Shown in pieces: positions 1 to 7,570 of a stretch of 44,782 nt of DNA; within the stretch, counting starts at the first letter, position 1, and the number at the start of each line of letters is the position of its first letter. This DNA is from Nostoc foliaceum FACHB-393 (GTDB lineage Bacteria > Cyanobacteriota > Cyanobacteriia > Cyanobacteriales > Nostocaceae): contig NZ_JACJTD010000056.1 in assembly GCF_014698505.1 (NCBI RefSeq), forward strand, positions 1-44,782. Direction: 5' to 3'. The notes below the pieces were generated by a model, which had not been told where the DNA came from, did no database searches, and worked only from the letters and a program-made list of their open reading frames with translations. The translations under genes were made by a program, and so were the position numbers.

Positions 1-102
1 CTCGTAGAATTCTGGTAACATTATCATTAAATAGAGCTTGTTGCGAATGAAGGCTCTTTTTCTTTTACCACAAATTGCTACACTCTTTGCAATATAAGCA
101 TT

Positions 103-1620
103 CTAAACCATTTTGTCCCCCCGCAAGCTGTAAAGTACATAGCTATCTGCCCAAATATGCTCGATCTCATATCTATTTTTACCAGCGGCAATGTATTCGC
201 TGTATCGTGATCTTAGCCCTGACTGCTGTTCTATATGGTCTGTAATACGAGCAAGAAAGTGGTAAATAGCTTTGTAGTTTTGCTGATTTAGCCGCAACCG
301 ATCATTAGAACTAAAAACTTCTGTTTCAGCGTCTAATCTCTTACGCAGAAGTGTTGCCAAATCAACAGGTGTTGTTCTCCGAATCTCCTGCATAACGACA
401 AACATGGCATATTGCATAGTGTTGTAGGTAATGGTTCGGGAGTTCCACAACCTACGGGCGAGAAGAATGTCAATAAAACTTGCCACTAAACGAATTTTCT
501 GATCAATTACTTCGGCTGTATCATCAGGAACAAGAGGAGCAAGCATCAAGAGATATTGAAGGGTAAAACCGTTTTGGGCATTGTAGAAGACTTCCTCCAG
601 ACCTGTTTGCAAGGAAGTCGAGGCTTTCCGCAAGCGCACGTATTGACCACTATAAAATTGTAAATCTCGCTCTATAAAGCGCACAAAATCAGCACTTTTG
701 TTAAGTCCAATGTCCAGCTTATAGTCACGTACCCAACGGTGAAACTCTGTACTGATGAGGTCAAAGTCACCAGGAACAGCACCTTTTGTACGTTCCCGAA
801 TAGTCTGGGCGTACTGACTGCGAAGCCAAGTTTTAATCGCATCGGCTTCTTCATCTTTGCCCAACTCTATCAATTCACTCACACGCTTTTTCCAAAGCTG
901 ATTCGCCTGAACCTTTTTAGCTTCATCACTGATATTCGCCAGCAAAAAGCCTTTAAGCATATCCGTAGGTGAAAGAGATAGCCCCCGGTCATTCATCGTT
1001 TCAAAAATGGTGTAGGCATCCTCATCTGAGTAAGCTGTAATCTCAACGATGTGGACGTTCTCTATCAACCAGTCAATAAAGTAGGGTAAAGCTTCTTTAG
1101 TTAAATCTTGTGGGAAATATTCTTTAATATCGGCATAACGCGCAACAATATTCTTTACTGACTCCGGTTGATCGGTGTCATCAAAATGAATCTCATTGAA
1201 GAGAGCTTCCATGCAAGCATTACGCTCCTCAACATCCAAATTAAAAGATTTTTTAGCAAACTTCTCTGCAAAAATCAAGTCATTTAGTTTTACTTGGTCT
1301 GGATGAGCCTTTTGCAGATTGTGTAGGAAAATTAGCAACAGAGATATGGTGGTGAGCCGTTGCTGTCCATCAATAATAAATTTCTTGCTTTCCTTCTGAC
1401 TAATAATAATTGACCCCAGGAAGTAATGCCCGTAATTTTCAACGGCTTGGCGTTCATGGCTTGGCTCAAAATCATTAAAGAATTTCCCTGCTAAGTCTTC
1501 CAGAAGTTCTTGAAGCTGTTTGGTTTGCCACTTATATTCTCGTTGATAATAGTCAATGGCATATTTATTCCCACCAAGAAGTCCACGAATCGTTTTAGCG
1601 TCGCCCCGAATCTCTTTCAT
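103..1620 (-). CDS. DUF262 (GmrSD-like) protein, C-terminally truncated
   Basis: The N-terminal half has the DUF262 pattern, including residues DGQQRLTT (about 84-91), typical of ParB-like NTP-binding folds in GmrSD-type modification-dependent restriction enzymes. Related proteins normally continue into a DUF1524 HNH nuclease domain. Here the lead-in IEHIWAD is present near residue 490, but the rest of that domain is missing and the protein ends about 15 residues later in unrelated sequence. The start overlaps the stop of the upstream methylase fragment as ATGA, so the two were translationally coupled. It is probably CAST cargo for phage defence. Loss of the HNH region suggests it is inactive as a nuclease, although DUF262 could retain a binding or NTPase role. 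After the TAG the same frame stays open to the window edge, without recognisable homology. Confidence 0.72.
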   Translation of the reverse strand: MKEIRGDAKTIRGLLGGNKYAIDYYQREYKWQTKQLQELLEDLAGKFFNDFEPSHERQAVENYGHYFLGSIIISQKESKKFIIDGQQRLTTISLLLIFLHNLQKAHPDQVKLNDLIFAEKFAKKSFNLDVEERNACMEALFNEIHFDDTDQPESVKNIVARYADIKEYFPQDLTKEALPYFIDWLIENVHIVEITAYSDEDAYTIFETMNDRGLSLSPTDMLKGFLLANISDEAKKVQANQLWKKRVSELIELGKDEEADAIKTWLRSQYAQTIRERTKGAVPGDFDLISTEFHRWVRDYKLDIGLNKSADFVRFIERDLQFYSGQYVRLRKASTSLQTGLEEVFYNAQNGFTLQYLLMLAPLVPDDTAEVIDQKIRLVASFIDILLARRLWNSRTITYNTMQYAMFVVMQEIRRTTPVDLATLLRKRLDAETEVFSSNDRLRLNQQNYKAIYHFLARITDHIEQQSGLRSRYSEYIAAGKNRYEIEHIWADSYVLYSLRGDKMV

Positions 1621-3752
1621 TTTGCAATGTTCTCCCCAGTAACAATCTGACGTAAAACGCCTTCTGTCTCTGCTTCTAAAGCAAAGATATCTGCTGCTAT
1701 TGCTTCCAAACTCCGCAACGGTTTGAACTTATAAAAATATTTAGTGAAAGAAATTTCATAACCCCTTACCGTTTTCTCATGGTCTATCCAAGCATCGGGT
1801 ACATGGGGTAGCACTTCACGAGCAAAAAACTCTTCAATATCTTCTTTCAATGGCACATTTTCAGTATCTCGCAACTCAGAATCCGGCTCATAAACTACCA
1901 CATCCTTCGTTTTTTTCTTAATTACAGGTTCCGCCGTTTCATCTTTGTATGTGAATGTGTCATAAACCAGCTTTAAATCTTTAGCCGTAAATTTAATTTC
2001 TTCTGCCTTCAGTGCTTTTTCAAATTCCTGCTTGACTCTATTAAAATCTTTGTGAGGTTCACTGTTAAACAAGTCCTTTAATATTCCCAAAATTACCCCA
2101 TGTTTTGTATTAGAGGTGAGATTTAGCAGTATTTCCTGTTATCCTACACTACCTTTTTTAGGAGATGAATTAGTCAGGCTTACTGCTAAAAACTGCTCTA
2201 CTCTTTCCGGTGTAACTTGGAATGTCAGCCTTAAAGGACGGTCAACAGTAATTTTGTGATAACCAAAATCCTCGTTATCAAAAATTTTAGATTGTTCTGT
2301 TTTCTCGAACTCCAAAAATGTTTCTGTAATTCTTTGAATATCTGCTTGGGTTAATACACAATTTTTCTTACCCAAATTCTTTCTTAATTTCCCATACCAT
2401 TCCGTAGCATCGATTAATTGTATTTTTCCTAAACGGGATTGAAGTTTGCGGTTAGATAGCACCCAAATATAAGTAGCAATACCCGTGTTATAAAACATAT
2501 TTAAAGGTAAGCCGATGATGCACTCTAACCAATCATTTTCAATAATCCAGCGACGAATATTACTCTCTCCGCCACCTGCATCCCCAGTAAACAAAGCCGA
2601 ACCATTATGAACAATTGCTATCCGGCTACCCAAAGCAGTTGACTGCTTCATTTTGGAGAGCATATTCACCAAAAATAACAATTGACCGTCACTGCTACGG
2701 GGTAACAGAGTCAGCTTTTCTCCTGGTTTTAAATCAGGATGTTCTACAGCAAAACGCGAGTCTTTAACTTCCTTCTTCTTGCCATCAAACACAGCATCCT
2801 GATCTACAGTCCATGACTTGCCATAGGGAGGATTAGCAAGCATAAAGTCGAACTGCAAATCTGCAAACTTGTCATGAGAAATCGTTGAGCCGAACCAAAT
2901 TTTTTCCGGGTCACGACCCTTAATCAACATATCCGACTTACAAATGGCGTATGTTTCTGGGTTGACTTCCTGACCGTATAGCTCGATTTTTACCTTTTTG
3001 GCTTTTTTTTCAGCAAGCTGTTGAATAAACGCTTCTGATTCTGTCAACATTCCCCCAGAACCACAAGCGTCGTCATATACCAAGTAAGTACCACCTTGAA
3101 TCTCATTTTCAATCGGGAGAAATATTAGATTCACCATTAGTTGAATGATGTCACGGGGAGTGAAGTGTTCCCCCGCTTCTTCGTTATTCTCTTCATTAAA
3201 TCTGCGGATTAACTCTTCAAACACATAACCCATCTCAAGGTTAGTTAATCCCTCAAGAATAATTTCTCCTTCAGAGTTTTTAACAGGTTCAGAACTTAGG
3301 TTAATATGATTGGAAACAAATTTATTAATCAGTGCATAAAGCCTATTACTTTCTGTTAAAGTTTCAATTTGATTCCGCAGCTTAAACTTAGCAATAATCT
3401 CTTGTACATTATCGCTAAAGCCATCTAGATAGTTTTCAAAGTTTGCCCGAATTTGACTAGGAAAATCGAGTAAAGTTTTAAATGTAAATTTGGAAGTATT
3501 ATAAAATACATAACCAGGTATTCTGGGAAGCTGTTGTGCTACAGCATTCTGCCCAAAGTTGCCTTCTTCCAGCACCTTGTAACGCTCAAGAACCTTTTCC
3601 TTAGTTGGTTCCAGTAAGCAATCCAAACGCCGCAGTACCGTCATTGGCAGAATTACATCTCGGTACTTGCCGCGTACATAGACATCCCTTAATACATCAT
3701 CGGCAATATTCCAGATGAAGTTAACAATAGTGTTGTGTGTCGTGTGATTCAT
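1617..3752 (-). pseudogene. hsdM: Type I restriction-modification methylase subunit, split by one in-frame TAA
   Basis: The N-terminal part (2139-3752, 537 aa) has an HsdM helical domain, SAM motif I DACGSGG (residues 228-234) and the N6-adenine motif NPPY (307-310). The C-terminal part (1617-2090, 157 aa from a TTG) contains the typical HsdM ending DTENVPLKEDIEEFF...FTKYFYKFKP. The two parts are in the same frame, separated only by TAA at 2139-2141 and 16 open codons, so an uninterrupted gene would be about 711 codons. The TAA is followed by CAG, and a CAA-to-TAA change (Gln) is the simplest explanation. It lies between cvkR and the DUF262 gene on the same strand. No hsdR or hsdS is visible. 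Alternatives are a functional two-piece protein or stop readthrough. Inferred status: recently inactivated cargo methylase. Confidence 0.8.
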
Positions 3753-3832
3753 GTTGCCAGTACAGAAGGCGATCGCATCCCAATAGTTGTAACAGTTTAA
3801 AGTACAGTGGTGTCTGCTTTGTAATAAGAGCC

Positions 3833-4264
3833 TTAATTTTTATCCAACTTTTGACGCAACTGCTGATAAATCACGTCCAACCACACCGGAATCACAGGCT
3901 TACCTTCATCCAAAGATGCGATCGCCTTTTTTTTGTCAAACTCCACAAGCTCAAGCGATCGCTCCTGCGCTTGGGACAACAACATAAACCGCTTACCTTT
4001 ACCTGAAGTAAATAACTCCGGCTCTTGGTCTTTCAGCTTTTTGAGCGTGGTGCTGGCTATGTCAAAACTTAAACCCACAGATAGCCAATATGACATTGCA
4101 GCCAGTTCCAGCAAATTAGATTTTGAGTAATAAATACTACGTCCTGTCCCAGTATCACTAATTACAGGAACAATTACCCCCCTCTCTCGCCAATACTGTA
4201 GCTGACGAAGGGTGCAGCCTGTGATTTCAGCAGCTTCCTTGCTTGTAAAAAATGTCTCCTGCAT
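3833..4264 (-). CDS. cvkR: MerR-type repressor of the V-K CAST (CvkR family)
   Basis: This 143-aa protein begins with a MerR-type winged helix-turn-helix (residues about 5-70: FTSKEAAEITGCTLRQLQYW...GRSIYYS) and has a short helical C-terminus without an evident ligand domain. A MerR-type gene divergently transcribed from cas12k is the established arrangement of CvkR, which represses cas12k in Anabaena V-K CASTs. The 68-bp divergent region contains candidate operators (see 4295-4323). The ATG at 4264 is used. The stop lies 80 bp before the start of the hsdM gene on the same strand, so read-through into the cargo genes is possible. The identification is by context and fold, so the protein could in principle be another MerR family member. 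Confidence 0.85.
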   Translation of the reverse strand: MQETFFTSKEAAEITGCTLRQLQYWRERGVIVPVISDTGTGRSIYYSKSNLLELAAMSYWLSVGLSFDIASTTLKKLKDQEPELFTSGKGKRFMLLSQAQERSLELVEFDKKKAIASLDEGKPVIPVWLDVIYQQLRQKLDKN

Positions 4265-4294
4265 ACAATTTATTTTACAGAAGACTCGTTTAAT

Positions 4295-4323
4295 ACAATT
4301 ATGTTAGTATTAGACAATATTGT
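4295..4323. promoter_or_regulatory. Candidate CvkR operators in the cvkR-cas12k divergent region
   Basis: Two dyads lie between the divergent starts: ACAATTATGT (4295-4304, imperfect) and ACAATATTGT (4314-4323, a perfect 10-bp palindrome). Their starts are 19 bp apart, about two helical turns, which would place bound dimers on the same DNA face. The second ends 9 bp before the cas12k ATG, so binding would block transcription or initiation. The half-site resembles, but is not identical to, the ACATnATGT-type CvkR site known from Anabaena. A third TACAATT sits at the cvkR start (about 4264-4270). No convincing ribosome binding site precedes cas12k. Confidence 0.5.
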
Positions 4324-4332
4324 TTTAAAGCG

Positions 4333-6243
4333 ATGAGCCAAATCACTATTCAGTGTCGCCTTGTAGCCTCAGAGTCATCACGCCAGAAACTATGGGAGTT
4401 GATGACGGAGTTAAATACGCCATTGATTAATGAACTACTACGTCAGGTAAGTCAACACCCAGAGTTTGAGACTTGGCGACAAAAGGGCAAACACCCCACT
4501 AGCGTTGTCAAAGAACTCTGCGAACCTTTGAAAACTGACTCTAGCTTTATTGGTCAGTCTGGACGGTTTTATACGAGTGCGATCGCATTGGTGAACTACA
4601 TATATAAATCATGGTTTGCGCTAATGAAGCGATCGCAGTTCCAACTAGAAGGCAAAATTCGCTGGTTGGAAATGCTCAACAGTGATGTTGAATTGGTAGA
4701 AAGTAGTGGTGTCAGCTTAGATAGTCTTCGCACTAAAGCTGCTGAAATTTTGGTTAAATTTGCTTCCCTCAATACTGCTGAAACTCAATCAACGAATGTA
4801 AAAAAAGCTAAAAAGCGCAAGAAACCTCAAAATTCAGATAGCGATCGCAGTTTATCAAAGAATTTATTTGAGGCTTACGGCAACGCAGAAGATAACTTGA
4901 CTCGTTGCGCTATCAGCTATTTGCTCAAAAATGGTTGCAAAATCACCGAGAAAGAGGAAGATCCTAAAAAATTTGCTCAACGTCGTCGTAAACTTGAAAT
5001 TCAGATTGAACGCCTTAGAGAACAGCTAGAAACACGAATTCCCAAAGGGCGAGATTTAACCGATGCTAATTGGTTAGAAACTCTTGTTGTTGCTACCCAA
5101 GATGTTCCAACAAATGAAGCCGAGGCGAAATCTTGGCAAGACAGCCTTTTAAGGCAATCTAGCAAAGTACCTTTTCCGGTAGCTTACGAAAGCAACGAAG
5201 ACATGACTTGGTTTAAAAACCAGTTTGGGCGTATCTGTGTAAAATTCAACGGTTTGAGTGAGCATAGTTTTCAAGTGTATTGTGATTCTCGCCAACTTCA
5301 CTGGTTTCAACGTTTCCTAGAAGATCAACAAATTAAGAAAAATAGCAAAAATCAACACTCCAGTAGCCTGTTCACCCTGCGTAGTGGGCGTATTGCTTGG
5401 CAAGAAGAGGAAGGCAAAGGCGATCCTTGGAATGTTAATCGCTTAACTCTTTACTGTTCTGTAGATACCCGTCTATGGACAACTGAAGGAACCAATCAAG
5501 TAAGGGAAGAAAAAGCCGAAAAAATCGCTAAAATTATCACCAATACAAAAGCCAAAGGCAAGCTTAATGAAGAACAGCAAGCCCATATAAAACGGCAAAA
5601 CTCTACTTTAGATACAATTAATAATCCTTTTCCTCGCCCCACTAAACCTTTATATAAAGGACAATCTCATATTCTTGTTGGTATTAGCCTTGGCTTAGAA
5701 AAACCTGCAACACTAGCGGTAGTAGACGGCACTACAGGTCAAGTAATTACCTATCGCAGCATCAGACAACTACTTGGTGATAACTACAAACTGCTAAATC
5801 GACAGCGACAGCAAAAGCACTCTTTATCCCATCAACGCCAAGTAGCTCAAACGCTTGCTGCACCAAATCAGTTTCGAGAATCGGAGTTAGGGGAATATAT
5901 AGACAGATTACTAGCGAAAGAGATTATTGCGATCGCCCAAACATACTCTGCTGGAAGTATGGTTCTACCTAACTTGGACAATATGCGAGAACAAGTTCAA
6001 AGTGAGGTTCAAGCCAAAGCTGAACAAAAATCAGACTTAATAGAAGTTCAACAAAAGTATGCTAAACAGTACCGAGTTAGCGTCCATCAGTGGAGTTACG
6101 GCAGATTGATGGCAAATATTCACTCGTCGGCTGCTAAAGCTGGAATTGTTATAGAGGAGTCAAAACAGCCAATTCGAGGTAGTCCACAAGAGAAAGCGAA
6201 AGAATTAGCGATCGCGGCTTATCATTCTCGCAAAATAAACTGA
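4333..6243 (+). CDS. cas12k: Cas12k, RNA-guided targeting effector of the CAST
   Basis: The 636-aa protein is recognisable as Cas12k along its whole length. It starts MSQITIQCRLVASES, has the diagnostic stretches LNTPLINELL, YIYKSW and SYLLKNGCK, the HWFQRFLEDQQ block near residues 333-343, GQSHILVGISLGLEKPATLA in the RuvC-like region, and RGSPQEKAKELA near the C-terminus. Cas12k has a degenerate RuvC domain and binds DNA without cutting. With crRNA, tracrRNA, TniQ and TnsC it directs TnsB insertion downstream of a GTN PAM. Length matches full Cas12k proteins (about 635-640 aa) and no frame interruption is seen. The tracrRNA and CRISPR array follow on the same strand. It is probably repressed by the divergent cvkR. 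Confidence 0.97.
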   Translation: MSQITIQCRLVASESSRQKLWELMTELNTPLINELLRQVSQHPEFETWRQKGKHPTSVVKELCEPLKTDSSFIGQSGRFYTSAIALVNYIYKSWFALMKRSQFQLEGKIRWLEMLNSDVELVESSGVSLDSLRTKAAEILVKFASLNTAETQSTNVKKAKKRKKPQNSDSDRSLSKNLFEAYGNAEDNLTRCAISYLLKNGCKITEKEEDPKKFAQRRRKLEIQIERLREQLETRIPKGRDLTDANWLETLVVATQDVPTNEAEAKSWQDSLLRQSSKVPFPVAYESNEDMTWFKNQFGRICVKFNGLSEHSFQVYCDSRQLHWFQRFLEDQQIKKNSKNQHSSSLFTLRSGRIAWQEEEGKGDPWNVNRLTLYCSVDTRLWTTEGTNQVREEKAEKIAKIITNTKAKGKLNEEQQAHIKRQNSTLDTINNPFPRPTKPLYKGQSHILVGISLGLEKPATLAVVDGTTGQVITYRSIRQLLGDNYKLLNRQRQQKHSLSHQRQVAQTLAAPNQFRESELGEYIDRLLAKEIIAIAQTYSAGSMVLPNLDNMREQVQSEVQAKAEQKSDLIEVQQKYAKQYRVSVHQWSYGRLMANIHSSAAKAGIVIEESKQPIRGSPQEKAKELAIAAYHSRKIN

Positions 6244-6283
6244 TTGACAAAACACCGAACCTTGATAATAAAATAAGAAAATT

Positions 6284-6517
6284 CAACAGCGCCGCAGTTC
6301 ATGCTTGTTATAAGCCTCTGTGCTGTGTAAATTTGGGTTAGTTTGACTGCTGTTAAACAGTCTTGCTTTCTGACCCTGGTAGCTGCCCACCTTGATGCTG
6401 CTGTCCCTTGTGGATAGGAATTAGGTGCGCCCCCAGTAATAGAGGTGCGGGTTTACCGCAGTGGTGGCTACTGAATCACCTCCGAGCAAGGAGGAACCCA
6501 CCTTAATTTATTTTTTG
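6284..6517 (+). ncRNA. tracrRNA of the V-K CAST
   Basis: The sequence between cas12k and the array matches known V-K tracrRNAs in order: AGCGCCGCAGTTCATGC at the 5' side, then GGTTAGTTTGACTG, CTTGCTTTCTGACCCTGG, TAGCTGC, GATGCTGCTGTC, TGGCTACTGAATCACC, and the anti-repeat AACCCACCT at 6495-6503. Paired segments such as CTCC...GGAG (from about 6478 to 6494) are visible. The anti-repeat pairs with the 3' half of the CRISPR repeat to form the guide that Cas12k uses. The ends are estimates: the 5' end is set by similarity and the 3' end by the T-rich run at 6507-6516. Confidence 0.88.
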
Positions 6518-6704
6518 GCATGGTAAAGCGGGGGCGATTTCCCTGGGACTCCTGCCAAAACTTTAAATCACTTGTTTAATAAGGTTTATAGCCTTTAATG
6601 TGTCAGTTGATTTACTTTTTTAAGTATTAACTGAAGGGCGGTTTTGGGAGACGTGACAAAAATGCCTTCAGAACTATTGGTAAATCAAGGGTTTGAAGCG
6701 CAGA

Positions 6705-7103
6705 GTTTCAACACCCCTCCCAGCTAGAGGCGGGTTGAAAGAAGTTTCATTAATAAAGCTGAATTTCTCGCATACTCCGAGTTTCAACACCCCTCCCAGC
6801 TAGAGGCGGGTTGAAAGGACTACTGATACCTAACTATTTCTAAAATGACCAAAGTTTCAACACCCCTCCCAGCTAGAGGCGGGTTGAAAGCAGATGTGGA
6901 CAATCGGCGAAAAGCAAAGCTTAGGTTTCAACACCCCTCCCAGCTAGAGGCGGGTTGAAAGGCTGAGTAGCACGACTGTATCTTATGCAAAAAGTTTCAA
7001 CACCCCTCCCAACTAGAGGCGGGTTGAAAGGGGTAGCCGCTTTTTCAGCCCGAATTGCTTTATTAAGTTTCAACACCCCTCCCAGCTAGAAGCGGGTTGA
7101 AAA
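6705..7103 (+). CRISPR. V-K CAST CRISPR array, six repeats and five spacers
   Basis: The 37-bp repeats start GTTTCAACACCCCTCCC and end GCGGGTTGAAAG. They lie at 6705-6741, 6781-6817, 6854-6890, 6925-6961, 6994-7030 and 7067-7103. The spacers are 39, 36, 34, 32 and 36 nt. The first four repeats are identical. The fifth has G-to-A in the centre (CCCAACTAG), and the last has AGAAGC and ends in A instead of G, marking the degenerate distal end. Orientation is that of cas12k and the tracrRNA, with the guide 3' of the GTTGAAAG end. No cas1, cas2 or other interference gene is present, as is usual for this type. No spacer was seen to match the window. Confidence 0.97.
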
Positions 7104-7212
7104 AATATATACCATCTTGTTCTTAAATTAGCTCTTTCTCGGTATTAGCATTACTTTAAAAGCTTTATCGACTTTTTGTGACTGGTTCTCAATTTCGATA
7201 ACAAGCTGACAA

Positions 7213-7249
7213 GTTTTTAGGTGGGTTGAAAGGATAGAGCAACAGATTC
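7213..7249 (+). ncRNA. Delocalised short crRNA for homing to tRNA-Arg
   Basis: About 110 bp beyond the array lies a degenerate repeat remnant, AGGTGGGTTGAAAG (7219-7232), preceded by T-rich sequence. It is followed by GATAGAGCAACAGATTC (7233-7249), which equals 17 nt of the neighbouring tRNA-Arg gene (minus strand 7488-7472). The match stops after 17 nt. On the tRNA strand the protospacer is preceded by GTG (7491-7489), which fits the Cas12k GTN PAM. Delocalised crRNAs with short tRNA-matching guides are established for V-K CASTs as the homing route for vertical inheritance. Here the only repeat part kept is the anti-repeat-pairing and processing end. Confidence 0.92.
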
Positions 7250-7360
7250 TTTGTTTGGAGGGAATGACCTCTGGCTCTATTAGTGAATAATTAATCCGGT
7301 TATAAGTTAGATGCACAAGGATAATACTGCCATACTTATAAATATATAGCAGTATATGAA

Positions 7361-7432
7361 TGTGACAGCTAATATGTTAACAGTGACATCAATCTGTTAA
7401 CAGTGACAAATAATTAGTTAATGTACAGGTAA
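7361..7432. mobile_element. tRNA-proximal CAST transposon end, with TnsB sites and presumed 5-bp target duplication
   Basis: The element terminates in TGTACA (7422-7427). Three GTGACA-type TnsB sites lie inside: TGTGACA at 7361, and TGTTAACAGTGACA twice (7375-7388 and 7395-7408), spaced about 20 bp. The next five bases, GGTAA (7428-7432), are the presumed target-site duplication and abut the tRNA 3' end at 7433. From the first protospacer base (7488) to the junction is 61 nt, inside the 60-66 bp window known for Cas12k-directed insertion. In target-LE-RE orientation this end would be LE. Confidence 0.88.
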
Positions 7433-7505
7433 CGAGCGCGGAGGGATTTGAACCCCCGACCCACAGAACCGGAATCTGTTGCTCTATCCACTGAGCTACG
7501 CGCCC
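7433..7505 (-). tRNA. tRNA-Arg(CCG), CAST target gene
   Basis: A full cloverleaf is readable on the minus strand: acceptor GGGCGCG pairing with CGCGCTC (one G-U), D arm with GCTC...GAGC, anticodon stem ACAGA/TCTGT with loop TTCCGGT (anticodon CCG), T loop TTCAAAT and discriminator G. The 3' CCA is not encoded. The D arm and the 5' side of the anticodon arm are the protospacer of the adjacent homing guide. The transposon sits 5 bp past the 3' end, so the tRNA stays intact while its 3' flank is replaced. Confidence 0.96.
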
Positions 7506-7570
7506 TTAGTCTTACACATTATAGCACGTCTGTGATAAAATTTGCAGCCTAGAAAAACTTGGTTTTTGGG

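Larger units (their letters stand above)
1..7427. mobile_element. Type V-K CRISPR-associated transposon (CAST), CRISPR-side portion
   Basis: Seen here: cargo genes, a MerR-type repressor, cas12k, a tracrRNA, a CRISPR array, an isolated degenerate repeat with a tRNA-matching guide, and a TGTACA terminus next to tRNA-Arg. This is the order expected for the CRISPR-side half of a V-K CAST. The tnsB, tnsC and tniQ genes and the distal end are absent, so they must lie left of position 1 if the element is complete. The region from 103 to 4264 reads leftward, while cas12k reads rightward. The left limit of 1 is only the window edge. Mobility cannot be judged without the transposase genes. Confidence 0.9.

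Noticed and set aside
1..102. Possible transposase or continuation of the DUF262 gene at the left edge
   Set aside because: The frame is open for 34 codons but shows no recognisable family. It is too short to name.
6705..7103. CRISPR array as part of an adaptive immune locus
   Set aside because: No cas1, cas2 or nuclease gene is present; the repeats and tracrRNA belong to the V-K transposon.
7128..7316. A 62-codon minus-strand reading frame near the CAST end
   Set aside because: It overlaps the homing guide, shows no domain, and the sequence is explained by the delocalised crRNA.
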